A stretch of DNA of 64,000 bases from Clostridium sp. AM49-4BH (GTDB taxonomy: Bacteria > Bacillota > Clostridia > Lachnospirales > Lachnospiraceae). Below the pieces are notes generated by a model. The model searched no databases, was not told the DNA's origin, and saw nothing but the letters and a program-made list of their open reading frames with translations. Positions 1 to 9,091 of the stretch are shown in pieces; within the stretch, counting starts at the first letter, position 1, and the number at the start of each line of letters is the position of its first letter. Position numbers and translations under genes: made by a program. The stretch spans positions 1-64,000 of the forward strand of contig NZ_QUFB01000013.1 in the NCBI RefSeq assembly GCF_003478335.1. Direction: 5' to 3'.

Positions 1-119
1 GGCAGAACAGGAAAGAAAGGCAGCAGAAGAAGCAGCCAGACTTAAGGCAGAACAGGAAAGAAAGGCAGCAGAAGAAGCAGCCAGACTTAAGGCAGAACAG
101 GAAAGAAAAGCAGCAAAAG
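1..119 (+). repeat. 45-bp tandem repeat coding AEQERKAAEEAARLK
   Basis: Bases 1-45 are repeated almost exactly at 46-90, and a third copy starts at 91 and decays after about 119. The period is 45 bp, or 15 residues, so the reading frame is kept. It lies inside the coiled-coil extension of the signal peptidase gene and continues out of the window to the left. Confidence 0.9.
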
Positions 120-1935
120 AGGCTGCTTTAGAGCAGCACCGACATGAGTTGGAGCTGCAGAATAAATTACAGCAGCAGCGGGCAGAGACAGAAGCGTTAG
201 CAAGAAAACAACAACAGTTGGAAGAAGCGGAAGCACAACGTATTGCACAGGCACAACGAGAGGCAGTTGCCAGAACTCGTGCTAAACTACAGCAGCAGCG
301 ACAACAGGAGCTTGCAAAACAACAAGAAACATTACGTCAACAGGAGCTTGCAAAGCAGGAATCAATCCGAAGACAGGAATTGGAAAGACAGAGAGAGGTT
401 CAGGCAAGGCAGGAGGCAATGCGGCTCGGGAGCAGGAGAAGCAAGCAAGACAGCTTGCGGCGAAACAGGAGCAGCTTCAGCGTGAGGAAGAGGCGAGAGC
501 GCATGCTGCAGCAATGGAACAGGCACGTCAGCAGATGGAAGTGCAGAGTCGGAAACAGGCAGATCAGGCAGAACAGCTACGATTGCGCATAGAAGCACAA
601 AAACAGCAGACGGAGCAGGAACAACTGCGTATAGAACAGGAACAGCAGCAGAGAATACAAAAACAGCGTGAGGCAGAAAGTGCTGCACGTGAAACCTTTA
701 TACAGAGCAATAGCTCTTTGGCAGCAGAGCGTCAGCGTGCAGCGATGGAGGCAGAAGCTGAAGCAAGAATACTACAGGAGCGTGCAGAGGAGCTGAAACG
801 TCAGGCAGAAGTTGCAGCCTTGGAAGCGCGTATTCATCAGCTTGAGCAGGAATCTGCGAGAGCCAGAGGAGAGTATGCTGCAAGTTATGGTACACAGAGT
901 GCGACACAACAGCCGGTATATACTGATCCGCTTGCACAGAACAGGACACAGCAGCCGGTGTATATTGATCCACATACACAGAACAGGACACAGCAACCGG
1001 TATATACTGACCCTCGTACACAAAATACAGCGCAGCAGATGTATACAGGAACCAGTGCATCTGGCTATCCGGGACAGACGCAGACTGCGGCAGGTGGTGT
1101 CAGTAAGCAGAAATTATCTGAGAAACAGATCAATGAAATCTTTGCTCAAGGATTAGAGAAAGAGCGTAAAGAATCACGTGCAAAAAGAAATGCATTGATT
1201 CAGCGGCAGGCAGATAAAGAAAATGCCAGAATTCGTCAGGAACGTGCAGAGAATGGTGTGAAACCACCGGTAGAGCGTGTACTTGATATGGTAAAGGTTG
1301 GTAAGGACAAAGCGGTCGATATTCTATCGGATGTGTTCCATACGGTGAAAGAAAAGTCCGAAGATCCAGAGTTACAGGAACAAAAGACGAAAGCTTCACG
1401 TTTATTTGGAAATCTTTTAGTCATTGCCATCTGTGTATTTATTGCATATTGTGTTGCATCAGTTGTGACCTCTTTCGTTGTAAATCCAACGAAAGTAGAA
1501 GGCGAATCAATGGAATCTACGTTGACCAATGGGGATACAGTATTGATCCAGAAAATGAGTTATTATTTTGGAGATCCCAAACGGTATGATGTCGTCGTAT
1601 TTCCGGTGCCTTACTACAATTCGGATACCAAATACATTAAGCGTGTTATTGGACTGCCTGGAGAGACAGTGCAGATCATAGAGGGAAAAGTATATATTAA
1701 TGGCAAAGAATTAAAAGATGACACTTATGGAAAAGATAAAGTGATCGATGATCCGGGAGATGCGGTGGAGCCGATCACATTAGCGGATGATGAGTATTTT
1801 GTATTGGGAGATAACCGTAATATGAGTACGGACAGTCGAAGCAGTTATGTAGGGCTGATAAGGCGTAAAAGCATTATCGGAAAGGCTTGTGCACGTATTT
1901 TTCCACTCTCAAAAATGGGAGGCATTGCCGGGTAA
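2..1935 (+). CDS. lepB: Signal peptidase I with long repetitive N-terminal extension (5' end outside window; frame break near 419)
   Basis: Type I signal peptidases cut signal peptides from secreted proteins at the outer face of the membrane. The C-terminal ~180 residues hold the family motifs: the catalytic Ser in GESMEST (codon at 1507), the catalytic Lys in YIKRVIGLPGE (codon at 1639) and the GDNR box near 1809. One membrane span lies at about 1400-1480. Everything before it is unusual: over 400 residues rich in Q, E, A, K and R, predicted coiled coil, with tandem repeats at 1-119 and 904-1035. The reading frame entering the window (frame of base 2) is open to 592, but the same composition continues after about base 420 in another frame, so one base seems missing at 416-421 (E-A-N-A-A-R-E-Q would be restored by one added A). 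If the break is real, an internal ATG at 514 could still give a 473-residue enzyme. It is followed 21 bp later by rnhB, as often seen near rplS-lepB-rnhB in Firmicutes. The C-terminal assignment is sure; the function of the extension is unknown. Confidence 0.85.
904..1037 (+). repeat. 42-bp tandem repeat coding TQQPVYTDPxxQNR
   Basis: Three 42-bp copies start at 904, 946 and 988 and a partial fourth follows. Each codes 14 residues with the core QQPVY-T/I-DP. They sit between the coiled coil and the catalytic domain of the signal peptidase, and look like an extended, probably unstructured linker. Copies differ mainly at third codon positions, so the protein sequence seems to be kept. Confidence 0.9.
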
Positions 1936-1956
1936 GACAACAGTAAGGAGGAGCTT

Positions 1957-2721
1957 ATGAGTGATATAAAGTCGATCGCACAGATCAAGCAGGAGTTTGA
2001 ACAGTCAGGTGACGACAAAGAGGCTCTTTATGTGCAATATGCCGGAGATTCCCGGAAAGGGGTTCAAAATCTTATTACAAAATATCAAAAAGAAGCGCAA
2101 AAACTTGTGAAAGAGCGGGAACGCTTAGAGACAATGCGTTTTTTTGAACATAAATACAGTGAATATCATGCGATTTGCGGGATCGATGAGGCGGGCAGAG
2201 GTCCGCTTGCCGGTCCGGTAGTAGCTGGAGCAGTGATCCTGCCGGAAGATGTGGAAATTTTATATCTGAATGATTCTAAAAAATTATCGGCTGCGCGCAG
2301 GGAAGAATTGTATGAGGAGATCAAGGAAAAGGCGATTTGTTATGGCGTAGGGATTGCATCGCCAGAGCGGATCGATCAGATCAACATATTACAGGCAACA
2401 TATGAGGCGATGCGGGATGCCATAGCAGCTTTGATGCCGGCACCTGATCTGTTGTTAGTAGATGCCGTGCACATTCCGGAGGTTGAGACGAAACAGGTGG
2501 GCATCATCAAAGGAGATGCCAAAAGTGTTTCTATTGCGGCGGCAAGTATCATCGCAAAAGTAACAAGAGATCATATGATGATGGAAATGGATGCATTATA
2601 TCCAGAGTATGGATTTGCAGGTCATAAGGGATATGGGGCAGCAAAACATATTGAAGCGATCAAAAAGTATGGACCCTGCCCGATCCATCGCAGAACATTT
2701 ATTAAGAATTTTATGGAGTGA
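1957..2721 (+). CDS. rnhB: Ribonuclease HII
   Basis: RNase HII removes ribonucleotides embedded in DNA and RNA from RNA-DNA hybrids. The protein has 254 residues, the usual length of the Firmicutes form, with a ~70-residue N-terminal part before the catalytic domain. GIDEAGRG at residues 75-82 gives the first two metal-binding acids (D77, E78), and DSKKLS and the later LLVDAVH segment (third and fourth acids) follow. The start ATG has AAGGAGG 8 bases upstream. The stop overlaps the start region of the next gene, which points to translational coupling. Confidence 0.95.
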   Translation: MSDIKSIAQIKQEFEQSGDDKEALYVQYAGDSRKGVQNLITKYQKEAQKLVKERERLETMRFFEHKYSEYHAICGIDEAGRGPLAGPVVAGAVILPEDVEILYLNDSKKLSAARREELYEEIKEKAICYGVGIASPERIDQINILQATYEAMRDAIAALMPAPDLLLVDAVHIPEVETKQVGIIKGDAKSVSIAAASIIAKVTRDHMMMEMDALYPEYGFAGHKGYGAAKHIEAIKKYGPCPIHRRTFIKNFME

Positions 2722-3068
2722 GATGGCTTATGGAACAAAAGCATCAGGGGAAAATTTACGGGCGTGATGTCATGAAACAGGTGCGAAAACGTTCGGCTGT
2801 TGCATTGGAATACGAACCGGAAAAAGATCGTGCGCCAAAAGTGGTTGCCAGTGGACGCGGGCACGTGGCAGAGCGTATTTTAGATACTGCCAGAGAGCAT
2901 GATATCCCGGTACATCAGGATGCAGGGCTGACGAAGAGTCTGGAGAATGTTGAGATCGGTGAGTTTATACCGCCTGAGCTATATCAAGTGGTAGCGGAAG
3001 TGTTGGTATTTGTAGATTCTATGGATAAGATCAAGGGTAAATGGGATGTTGATCGCTTGAAGAAGTAA
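2718..3068 (+). CDS. FlhB/EscU C-terminal-domain-like protein (YlqH family)
   Basis: This 116-residue protein resembles the cytoplasmic C-terminal domain of the flagellar export switch FlhB, and matches the stand-alone YlqH family found downstream of rnhB in Bacillus and Clostridia. Visible signs are AVALEYEPEKDRAPKVVASG near the N-terminus and the pattern IPPELYQVVAEVLVFV near the C-terminus. It lacks the membrane part of FlhB and the autocleavage motif NPTH. No flagellar genes are nearby, so a role in flagellar export is not supported; its function is unknown. GTG at 2718 overlaps the rnhB stop; ATG at 2730 is the other possible start. Confidence 0.8.
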   Translation: MRWLMEQKHQGKIYGRDVMKQVRKRSAVALEYEPEKDRAPKVVASGRGHVAERILDTAREHDIPVHQDAGLTKSLENVEIGEFIPPELYQVVAEVLVFVDSMDKIKGKWDVDRLKK

Positions 3069-3071
3069 GGT

Positions 3072-3191
3072 CACCAGTAAAAGAGATGTTTGTCATTTGA
3101 AGAAGCAGGTGCATCAGTCAAAGGGATGTATATCATTTGAGGCAGAAAGTGCACCAGTAAAAGAGATGTTTGTCATTTGAAGAAGTAAGGT
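3072..3191 (+). repeat. Three 40-bp tandem repeats between ylqH and yraN
   Basis: Units begin at 3072, 3112 and 3152. The first and third are identical over at least 34 bases and the middle one has drifted. The end of each unit, TTGAAGAAGTAAGG-like, also equals the last codons and stop of the preceding gene (3056-3070), so the array seems to have grown by duplicating the gene's 3' end. The units do not code a sensible peptide. Confidence 0.9.
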
Positions 3192-3205
3192 CATGGGTGG
3201 ATTTA

Positions 3206-3565
3206 ATGGGAAAGAATAATCGTCAGATAGGATCAAAATATGAGCAGCTTGCAGCGGATTATTTGAAAAAGCAGGGATATTGCATTGTAGAACGTAATTA
3301 TTATACCCCCTATGGAGAAATTGATATTATAGCACAGCAGGATGAAGTGCTGGTTTTCGTGGAGATTAAATATCGCAGCAACCGTCGTTATGGTGCAGCT
3401 ACGGATGCGGTAGATCATCGCAAACAATGGAGAATCAGTAAATCTGCAATGTATTATTATGCCTATCATGGCTATGAGGAACAAAGACCTTGTCGTTTTG
3501 ATGTGATCACAGTGCAGGGGAGTGCGGTAACGCATATACAAGATGCATTTGATTATTGCGGCTAA
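3206..3565 (+). CDS. YraN/UPF0102 family nuclease-fold protein
   Basis: YraN proteins are small single-domain proteins with the restriction-endonuclease-like fold, found next to rnhB in many genomes. After the start MGKNNRQ the protein shows the family pattern G-x-x-x-E-x-x-A-x-x-Y-L, then YGEIDIIAQQ and VFVEIKYRSN, which place the D-x(n)-E-x-K acidic residues of the nuclease fold. Length is 119 residues, normal for the family. ATG at 3206 has GGTGG 6 bases upstream; an upstream TTG at 3170 lies inside the tandem repeat and is less likely. The biological role of the family is not established. Confidence 0.85.
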   Translation: MGKNNRQIGSKYEQLAADYLKKQGYCIVERNYYTPYGEIDIIAQQDEVLVFVEIKYRSNRRYGAATDAVDHRKQWRISKSAMYYYAYHGYEEQRPCRFDVITVQGSAVTHIQDAFDYCG

Positions 3566-3579
3566 AAAGGAGGAAAATA

Positions 3580-4518
3580 ATGCGAAAAAAATGGAGCAGA
3601 GAAGCTTTTGAGAAAAAGTTTGGTAGTGTAGAATGGAGTCAAAATAAAAATACACCGGAGGCTAAGGAATACGAACGTATGTCATCGCAGTACTCGACAT
3701 ATATGGAAATACAAAATGGCATCCCAGTGCTGCGATTTTCTTGTTTTGATCCTTGGAAAGACTGGATGGGGGCAGCGTTTTCGACACGGTTAGGTGGCGT
3801 TAGCGAAGGGTATTTATCCAGTATGAATTTTGGCTGGAAACAGGGAGATGACCTGGAAAATGTAAAAGAAAATTACCGTTTGTTTGCCGGGGCGATCGGT
3901 GTCAGCGCAGATGACTATGTATTTTCGGATCAGGTGCATGATACAAAGGTAGTAAGTGTTACGAAAGAGCATACGGCAGGACCGGAATTACACAGGAAAC
4001 TTCAGGGAATAGATGGTCTTATTACGGCAGAAGAAAATGTTGTTCTTGCAACATCTTATGCAGACTGTGTTCCATTATTCATTGTGGATCCGAAGCACCG
4101 CATTGTAGCCGCGTCTCATTCCGGCTGGCGGGGAACAGTTGGTCAGATTGGCCGCAAAACAATAGAAATGATGGTTCAGAAATATGGTTCAGATCCGAAG
4201 GATATGGCTTGTGTCATTGGACCATCGATCTGTCAACAATGTTATGAAGTAAGTGAAGATGTAGTGAGTGCACTAAGCTGCGTATATGCAGAAGATCAGA
4301 TGCGCCAGATTGCTGAACCGGGTAGAGAACCGGGCAAATATCAGTTAGATCTCTGGGCAGCCTGTTATGAAACATTAAAAGAAGCAGGTGTTCCTCCGAA
4401 GTCGATCCAGGTATCCGGAGTGTGCACCTGCTGTCATAAAGATCTGTTATTTTCACACCGTGCAACTGCCGGCAAACGTGGCAATTTGAACGGATTTATT
4501 TGGAAGAAATGTTCTTAG
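3580..4518 (+). CDS. pgeF: Laccase-domain purine nucleoside enzyme (PgeF/YfiH family)
   Basis: The family contains multicopper-oxidase-like single-domain enzymes that act on purine nucleosides (adenosine deaminase and phosphorolysis) and, in E. coli, edit cell-wall precursors. The zinc or copper ligands are visible as H120 in DQVHD, C163 in YADCVPLF and H180 in SHSGWRGTV; the 17-residue spacing between the last two matches E. coli YfiH. The 312-residue chain has about 55 extra residues at the N-terminus compared with E. coli. AGGAGG lies 6 bases before the ATG. The gene ends 23 bases inside the convergent PRPP synthase gene. Confidence 0.9.
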   Translation: MRKKWSREAFEKKFGSVEWSQNKNTPEAKEYERMSSQYSTYMEIQNGIPVLRFSCFDPWKDWMGAAFSTRLGGVSEGYLSSMNFGWKQGDDLENVKENYRLFAGAIGVSADDYVFSDQVHDTKVVSVTKEHTAGPELHRKLQGIDGLITAEENVVLATSYADCVPLFIVDPKHRIVAASHSGWRGTVGQIGRKTIEMMVQKYGSDPKDMACVIGPSICQQCYEVSEDVVSALSCVYAEDQMRQIAEPGREPGKYQLDLWAACYETLKEAGVPPKSIQVSGVCTCCHKDLLFSHRATAGKRGNLNGFIWKKCS

Positions 4519-5680
4519 AACGTTCTTCTAACAATTCCTGAATACGCTTTGTTGCATTCATAATGTCATTGACAGATGTGTCGTGATTAAGAGTATCAAT
4601 GATCAGTGCAATGTAACGGCTCAGATCTACGTTATGATAATAAGGACGTTCCTTTAGAGCGGAAGGGCAGTAGCAAAGGTTTGTTGTGTAAATATGATCA
4701 AATACCTTTTCTTTGTATGCCTGATCAAGTTCCTCCAGTCCGTCATTGAATAAACCAAACGTTGCACAGATAATAACGCGTGCAGCGTTTCTTTTTTTGA
4801 GCTCTTTGGCAACTTCCAGTACTGTTTTGCCGGAAGCGATCATATCGTCCACAATGATCACATCTTTGCCGGAAACATCATTACCAAGGAATTCCATGGA
4901 GATCACAGGATGCTCTCCATTCACCAGTGTAGAATAGTTGCGGCGCTTGAAAAACATACCCATATCGACACCAAGCTGGTTGGAATAAAATACCGCACGG
5001 CGCATACCGCCCTCATCCGGGCTGATCGTCATTAAATGTTCATTATCCACAATAAGATCCGGCATATCATTTAGGATTGTCGAGATAAATTGATATGATG
5101 TGAAGAAATTATCAAATCCGTTGTTAGGGATGGCATTCTGGACGCGATTGTCATGCGCGTCAAAAGTAATGATCGTTTCAACGCCCATGCGGATCAGTTC
5201 CTGCATTGCCTGTGCACAGTCTAAGGATTCATTGATCAGACGCACGTGCTGTCTGCCTTCATACAAATATGGCATGATCACAGTGATTCGTCTTGGATGT
5301 CCGCTGCAGGCCATGATGACACGCTTTAGATCCATAAAATGATCATCGGGTGACATATGCGTCTTATTGCCATGCATATCATACGTCTCATGATAGTTGA
5401 CAGTATCCGATATAATGAACAGATCGCTTCCTCGGATCGATTCGTTGACGACAGCACGTCCTTCTCCGGTCCCGAAGCGAAGACATTCAAAGTCAACCAA
5501 ATAGTTGTCGATGGAATAATCTGATGTCATAAAATCCGGTTTGTTTGAAGCTGCAAGAGCTTCTTTACGTCTTGCAATGATGATCTCATTTACTCGTTTA
5601 CCGATTTCACTACAGCCACCCATTGCCACGATCTTAAGTGGAGCGAGAGGCATTGCATCCTGTAATTTTCTGTTTGCCAT
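4496..5680 (-). CDS. prs: Ribose-phosphate pyrophosphokinase
   Basis: PRPP synthase makes phosphoribosyl pyrophosphate from ribose 5-phosphate and ATP for purine, pyrimidine, histidine and NAD synthesis. The PRPP-binding loop VDDMIASGKT is at residues 277-286, and FDAHDNRVQN (173-182) corresponds to the DLHA...Q segment. At 394 residues it is ~75 longer than the classical enzyme; this long form, with a longer N-terminus, occurs in Clostridia. It is on the minus strand, and its 3' end overlaps that of pgeF by 23 bp, so no terminator separates the two. Confidence 0.93.
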   Translation of the reverse strand: MANRKLQDAMPLAPLKIVAMGGCSEIGKRVNEIIIARRKEALAASNKPDFMTSDYSIDNYLVDFECLRFGTGEGRAVVNESIRGSDLFIISDTVNYHETYDMHGNKTHMSPDDHFMDLKRVIMACSGHPRRITVIMPYLYEGRQHVRLINESLDCAQAMQELIRMGVETIITFDAHDNRVQNAIPNNGFDNFFTSYQFISTILNDMPDLIVDNEHLMTISPDEGGMRRAVFYSNQLGVDMGMFFKRRNYSTLVNGEHPVISMEFLGNDVSGKDVIIVDDMIASGKTVLEVAKELKKRNAARVIICATFGLFNDGLEELDQAYKEKVFDHIYTTNLCYCPSALKERPYYHNVDLSRYIALIIDTLNHDTSVNDIMNATKRIQELLEERSKNISSK

Positions 5681-5805
5681 GATCTTATTTCTCCATTCTG
5701 TAAATAACCGATTTTATTCTAATGTTCTGCTCACGATCCTGTCTGGAGAGAACAAAGAATTGTCCTATAAAAATATACCGTGTTTTAGTTTTTCAGTCAA
5801 TAGAC

Positions 5806-5834
5806 TTTCTTTTTTGGTCGTTTTATGGTATAAC
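5806..5834 (+). promoter_or_regulatory. Possible promoter of the PPIase lipoprotein gene
   Basis: TATAAC at 5829-5834 is a good -10 box; 17 bases upstream is TTTCTT, a poor -35 box. It lies in the 277-bp divergent region between prs and the lipoprotein gene. Nothing else was recognised in that region. Confidence 0.35.
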
Positions 5835-5957
5835 GTAGAGTGTTGTATATTGTGACAAAGTGTTTTTTGGATCGAATTTTGTTCTAAAATAACAGGAAAA
5901 TATACGGTTTGAGAGATAAATCGTGGATTGGTAAAGGCCAAAATAAGGAGGAATATT

Positions 5958-7028
5958 GTGAGAAATTTAAAGAAGTATTTTGCAACTGCACTGTGCGTTG
6001 CATTGTGTGTAACAACATTAGCAGGATGTGGCAAGAAAAAGACGACAGAGCAGAAGGTGGAGAATATTGATTATCAGAAAGCGGTTACCTTGACAGAATA
6101 CAAAAAAGTTACGCTCAAAAAAACAGATATTGAGTCAAAGCTCAAGACGCAGATCGATCAGTTGTTGGATCAGAATAAAACGTATGAGGCTGTGAAGAAA
6201 GGAACGGTAGCAAATGGAGATACGGTCAATATTTTCTATGTAGGAAAAGTAGACGGTAAAGCATTTGACGGCGGATCTTTGACAAAAGATACCAACCCAT
6301 CCGGTTACGATCTTACGATCGGTTCTAATACGTTTATTGACGGTTTCGAAAAGGCATTGATCGGTAAGAAGATTGGTTCAACCTGTGACATTAAGCTTAC
6401 TTTCCCGGAGAAGTATTCGGTCAATTCGGATCTTGCAGGAAAGCCGGTAGTATTTACGGTAACGATCAATTCTAAGCGTGGTAAGGCAAATGTGCCAAAG
6501 TTTGATGATACATTTGTAAAGAACAATGTGTCCGGTTATAATACAGCCAAGGAGTATCAGGCAAAACTTCGCGAGGATGTTGTAAAAGATATGGCATGGG
6601 ACAAAGTTGTATCGGATTCCAAGATTTCCAATTATCCAAAGCAGTTGATCGAGGATAACAAGACTCGTCTGGAAACCGCTTTAAATACGTATCTGAAACA
6701 GCAGAATACGACATTAGATGATTATATTTCAGCACAGAATATGACAAAAGACAGCTATGAATCACAAAAAGAGCAAACTGCTAAGGATGCAGCCGGTGAA
6801 GAAGTTGTTTACAATGCAATTGCTGAAAAAGAGAACCTGGAAATTACGAACAAAGAGTATAAAAGCGAGTTGGACAAGCTTTTAACGAATACCGGAAGTA
6901 AGAATGAGAAAGAATTGAATAAGACATTTAAGTCTTATTATGGATTTGATGCGAAAACAATTGTAAAGAAAGATCTTTTACGTGAGAAAGTACTCTCTTA
7001 TCTCGTAAAGAATGTTGTTGAGCAATAG
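5958..7028 (+). CDS. Trigger-factor-like FKBP-type peptidyl-prolyl isomerase lipoprotein
   Basis: A secreted, lipid-anchored folding catalyst. GTG at 5958 with GGAGG upstream gives a signal peptide that ends in the lipobox LAGC (Cys24). Residues ~86-172 are an FKBP domain (NGDTVNIFYVGKVDGKAFDGG, then IDGFEKALIGKKIG). The remaining ~180 residues are helical and resemble the C-terminal part of trigger factor, without its ribosome-binding domain. Length is 356 residues. It probably helps fold proteins outside the membrane; its clients are unknown. Confidence 0.88.
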   Translation: MRNLKKYFATALCVALCVTTLAGCGKKKTTEQKVENIDYQKAVTLTEYKKVTLKKTDIESKLKTQIDQLLDQNKTYEAVKKGTVANGDTVNIFYVGKVDGKAFDGGSLTKDTNPSGYDLTIGSNTFIDGFEKALIGKKIGSTCDIKLTFPEKYSVNSDLAGKPVVFTVTINSKRGKANVPKFDDTFVKNNVSGYNTAKEYQAKLREDVVKDMAWDKVVSDSKISNYPKQLIEDNKTRLETALNTYLKQQNTTLDDYISAQNMTKDSYESQKEQTAKDAAGEEVVYNAIAEKENLEITNKEYKSELDKLLTNTGSKNEKELNKTFKSYYGFDAKTIVKKDLLREKVLSYLVKNVVEQ

Positions 7029-7104
7029 TGCAGTGATTGTGTCGGAGCACACTTGACACAGGGGTTGTAATGCATGGAAAATGTGTGCAGAAATGAGGAA
7101 AGAT

Positions 7105-8424
7105 ATGAGTAAACCAATTGTGGCTATCGTTGGAAGACCAAATGTTGGTAAGTCAACGCTGTTTAATATGATCGCCGGAGAGCGGATCGCAATTGTCAAA
7201 GATACGCCAGGTGTAACAAGAGATCGTATTTATGCGGAAGTTAGCTGGCTGAATCATAATTTTACATTGATGGATACCGGTGGTATTGAGCCGGAGACAA
7301 GCAATCAGATGCTGCGCAGCATGCGAGAACAGGCGGAAATGGCGATTGAAATGGCTGATGTCGTCATGTTTGTCGTAGATGTGCAGCAGGGTGTTCTGGA
7401 TGCGGATTATAAGGTGGCTGATATGCTGCGCAAGGCGCACAAAGATATCGTATTGGTCGTTAACAAGGTAGATAATTACGACAAGATGCTCCCGGATGTC
7501 TATGAGTTTTATAATCTGGGAATTGGGGATCCACATCCTATCTCCTCTCTGAATAAGATGGGACTGGGTGATATGCTGGATGAAGTAACAGCATTGTTCC
7601 CAAAAGATCTGGAAGAGGAAGAGGATGAGAGACCGCGTATCGCAATCGTTGGTAAGCCCAATGTTGGTAAATCCTCTTTGATCAATAAACTGTTAGGAGA
7701 GAACCGTGTGATCGTATCGGATGTAGCCGGTACGACTCGTGATGCGATCGATACTGACATCTGCTGGGAAGGTAAAGACTATGTGTTTATTGATACAGCG
7801 GGACTCAGACGCAAAAATAAGATCAAGGAAGAAATTGAGCGATATAGTATTTTGCGAACGGTATCGGCGGTAGAACGTGCTGATGTGGTCGTGCTGATGA
7901 TCGATGCCGAGGAAGGCATTACGGAGCAGGATGCCAAGATTGCAGGTATTGCACATGACCGCGGACGCGGTATGATCATTGCGGTTAATAAATGGGATGC
8001 CATTGAGAAAGACAATCATTCGGTTAAGAAATTTACCAATGAAATCCGCAATACATTATCGTTTATGCCGTATGCGGAGATCTTATTTATCTCGGCCAAG
8101 ACCGGGCAGCGTATTCCAAAGTTGTTTGATGCATTAGAGACGGTAATCCAGAATCATTCGCTGCGTATTGCTACCGGAGTGGTCAATGAGATCTTGATGG
8201 AGGCAGTTGCGATGCAGCAGCCACCTTCAGACAAAGGACGCCGTTTGAAGATTTACTATATGACGCAGGTGAGTGTGAAACCACCGACTTTTGTTGTCTT
8301 TGTAAATGATAAACGGCTAATGCATTTTTCGTATACCCGTTATTTGGAGAATAAAATACGAGAAGCGTTTGGCTTTGCAGGAACGCCACTGCGATTTCTG
8401 ATTCGCGAGCGCAGTAAAAAATAA
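7105..8424 (+). CDS. der: Ribosome assembly GTPase Der (EngA)
   Basis: Der has two GTPase domains and a C-terminal KH-like domain and is needed for 50S subunit maturation. The two P-loops are GRPNVGKST (residues 10-18) and GKPNVGKSS (183-191); DTGG and DTAG boxes and two NKxD boxes (NKVD, NKWD) are present. The chain of 439 residues is typical. ATG at 7105 follows GAGGAAAG by 4 bases; an in-frame ATG at 7081 lacks a ribosome-binding site. Der-PlsY-GpsA is a common gene order in Firmicutes. Confidence 0.97.
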   Translation: MSKPIVAIVGRPNVGKSTLFNMIAGERIAIVKDTPGVTRDRIYAEVSWLNHNFTLMDTGGIEPETSNQMLRSMREQAEMAIEMADVVMFVVDVQQGVLDADYKVADMLRKAHKDIVLVVNKVDNYDKMLPDVYEFYNLGIGDPHPISSLNKMGLGDMLDEVTALFPKDLEEEEDERPRIAIVGKPNVGKSSLINKLLGENRVIVSDVAGTTRDAIDTDICWEGKDYVFIDTAGLRRKNKIKEEIERYSILRTVSAVERADVVVLMIDAEEGITEQDAKIAGIAHDRGRGMIIAVNKWDAIEKDNHSVKKFTNEIRNTLSFMPYAEILFISAKTGQRIPKLFDALETVIQNHSLRIATGVVNEILMEAVAMQQPPSDKGRRLKIYYMTQVSVKPPTFVVFVNDKRLMHFSYTRYLENKIREAFGFAGTPLRFLIRERSKK

Positions 8425-8446
8425 AAGTGATTAGGAGAGGTAAAAG

Positions 8447-9091
8447 ATGATGTTGTACCGTATCATTTGTCTGGTGATTGGTTATTTTTGCGGATGTATA
8501 TCCAGCGGTTATTTCGTTGGCAAACTGTATCATATGGATATTCGAACAAAGGGAAGCGGTAATGCAGGAACAACGAATGTGCTTCGAACACTCGGTAAGC
8601 TTCCGGCACTTATTACATTTGTCGGCGATTTGGCAAAAGCAATTGTTCCCATTGTGATCATCCGCTGTCTGTTTCAAGGTGAAGAAGCCTATTTATTATG
8701 CTTATACCTTGGTTTAGGCGTTGTTTTAGGACACAATTTTCCATTCTATTTAAGATTTAAAGGCGGTAAAGGAATTGCAGTTACGGCGGCCGTTGTATTA
8801 TCGGCAGCCAATCCGATCATGATACCGATCGGTCTTGCGATTTTTATTATTGCAGTCGCTATAACACGGTATGTATCAGTGGGATCATTATTTGTAGCCT
8901 GGTATATCCCGGTGAATACATTGGTATTTCATTGGCTGGATGGAAAGAATCCGTTGTTTTTACATATGATGATCTTAAGTTTATTATTTACCGTGTTGGC
9001 TTATGTGCAGCACAGACAGAATATTGTCAGGCTGTTTCATGGTACGGAGAATAAGATTGGGGCAAAAAAGGAGGAGAAGGTAAATGAGTAA
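8447..9091 (+). CDS. plsY: Glycerol-3-phosphate acyltransferase PlsY
   Basis: This membrane enzyme moves the acyl group of acyl-phosphate to glycerol 3-phosphate, the first step of phospholipid synthesis. The motif GSGNAGTTN (36-44) and the later GHNFPFYLRFKGGKGIA are the family signatures. Several hydrophobic segments are visible. The 214-residue protein ends 8 bp inside gpsA, whose product makes its substrate. Confidence 0.96.
   Translation: MMLYRIICLVIGYFCGCISSGYFVGKLYHMDIRTKGSGNAGTTNVLRTLGKLPALITFVGDLAKAIVPIVIIRCLFQGEEAYLLCLYLGLGVVLGHNFPFYLRFKGGKGIAVTAAVVLSAANPIMIPIGLAIFIIAVAITRYVSVGSLFVAWYIPVNTLVFHWLDGKNPLFLHMMILSLLFTVLAYVQHRQNIVRLFHGTENKIGAKKEEKVNE

Noticed and set aside
2718..3068. 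Part of a flagellar or type III secretion system
   Set aside because: Only the FlhB C-terminal fold is present, without membrane part or NPTH motif, in the usual YlqH location.
3072..3191. Possible CRISPR array (three regular repeats)
   Set aside because: The 40-bp units follow one another without unique spacers, and no cas gene is near.
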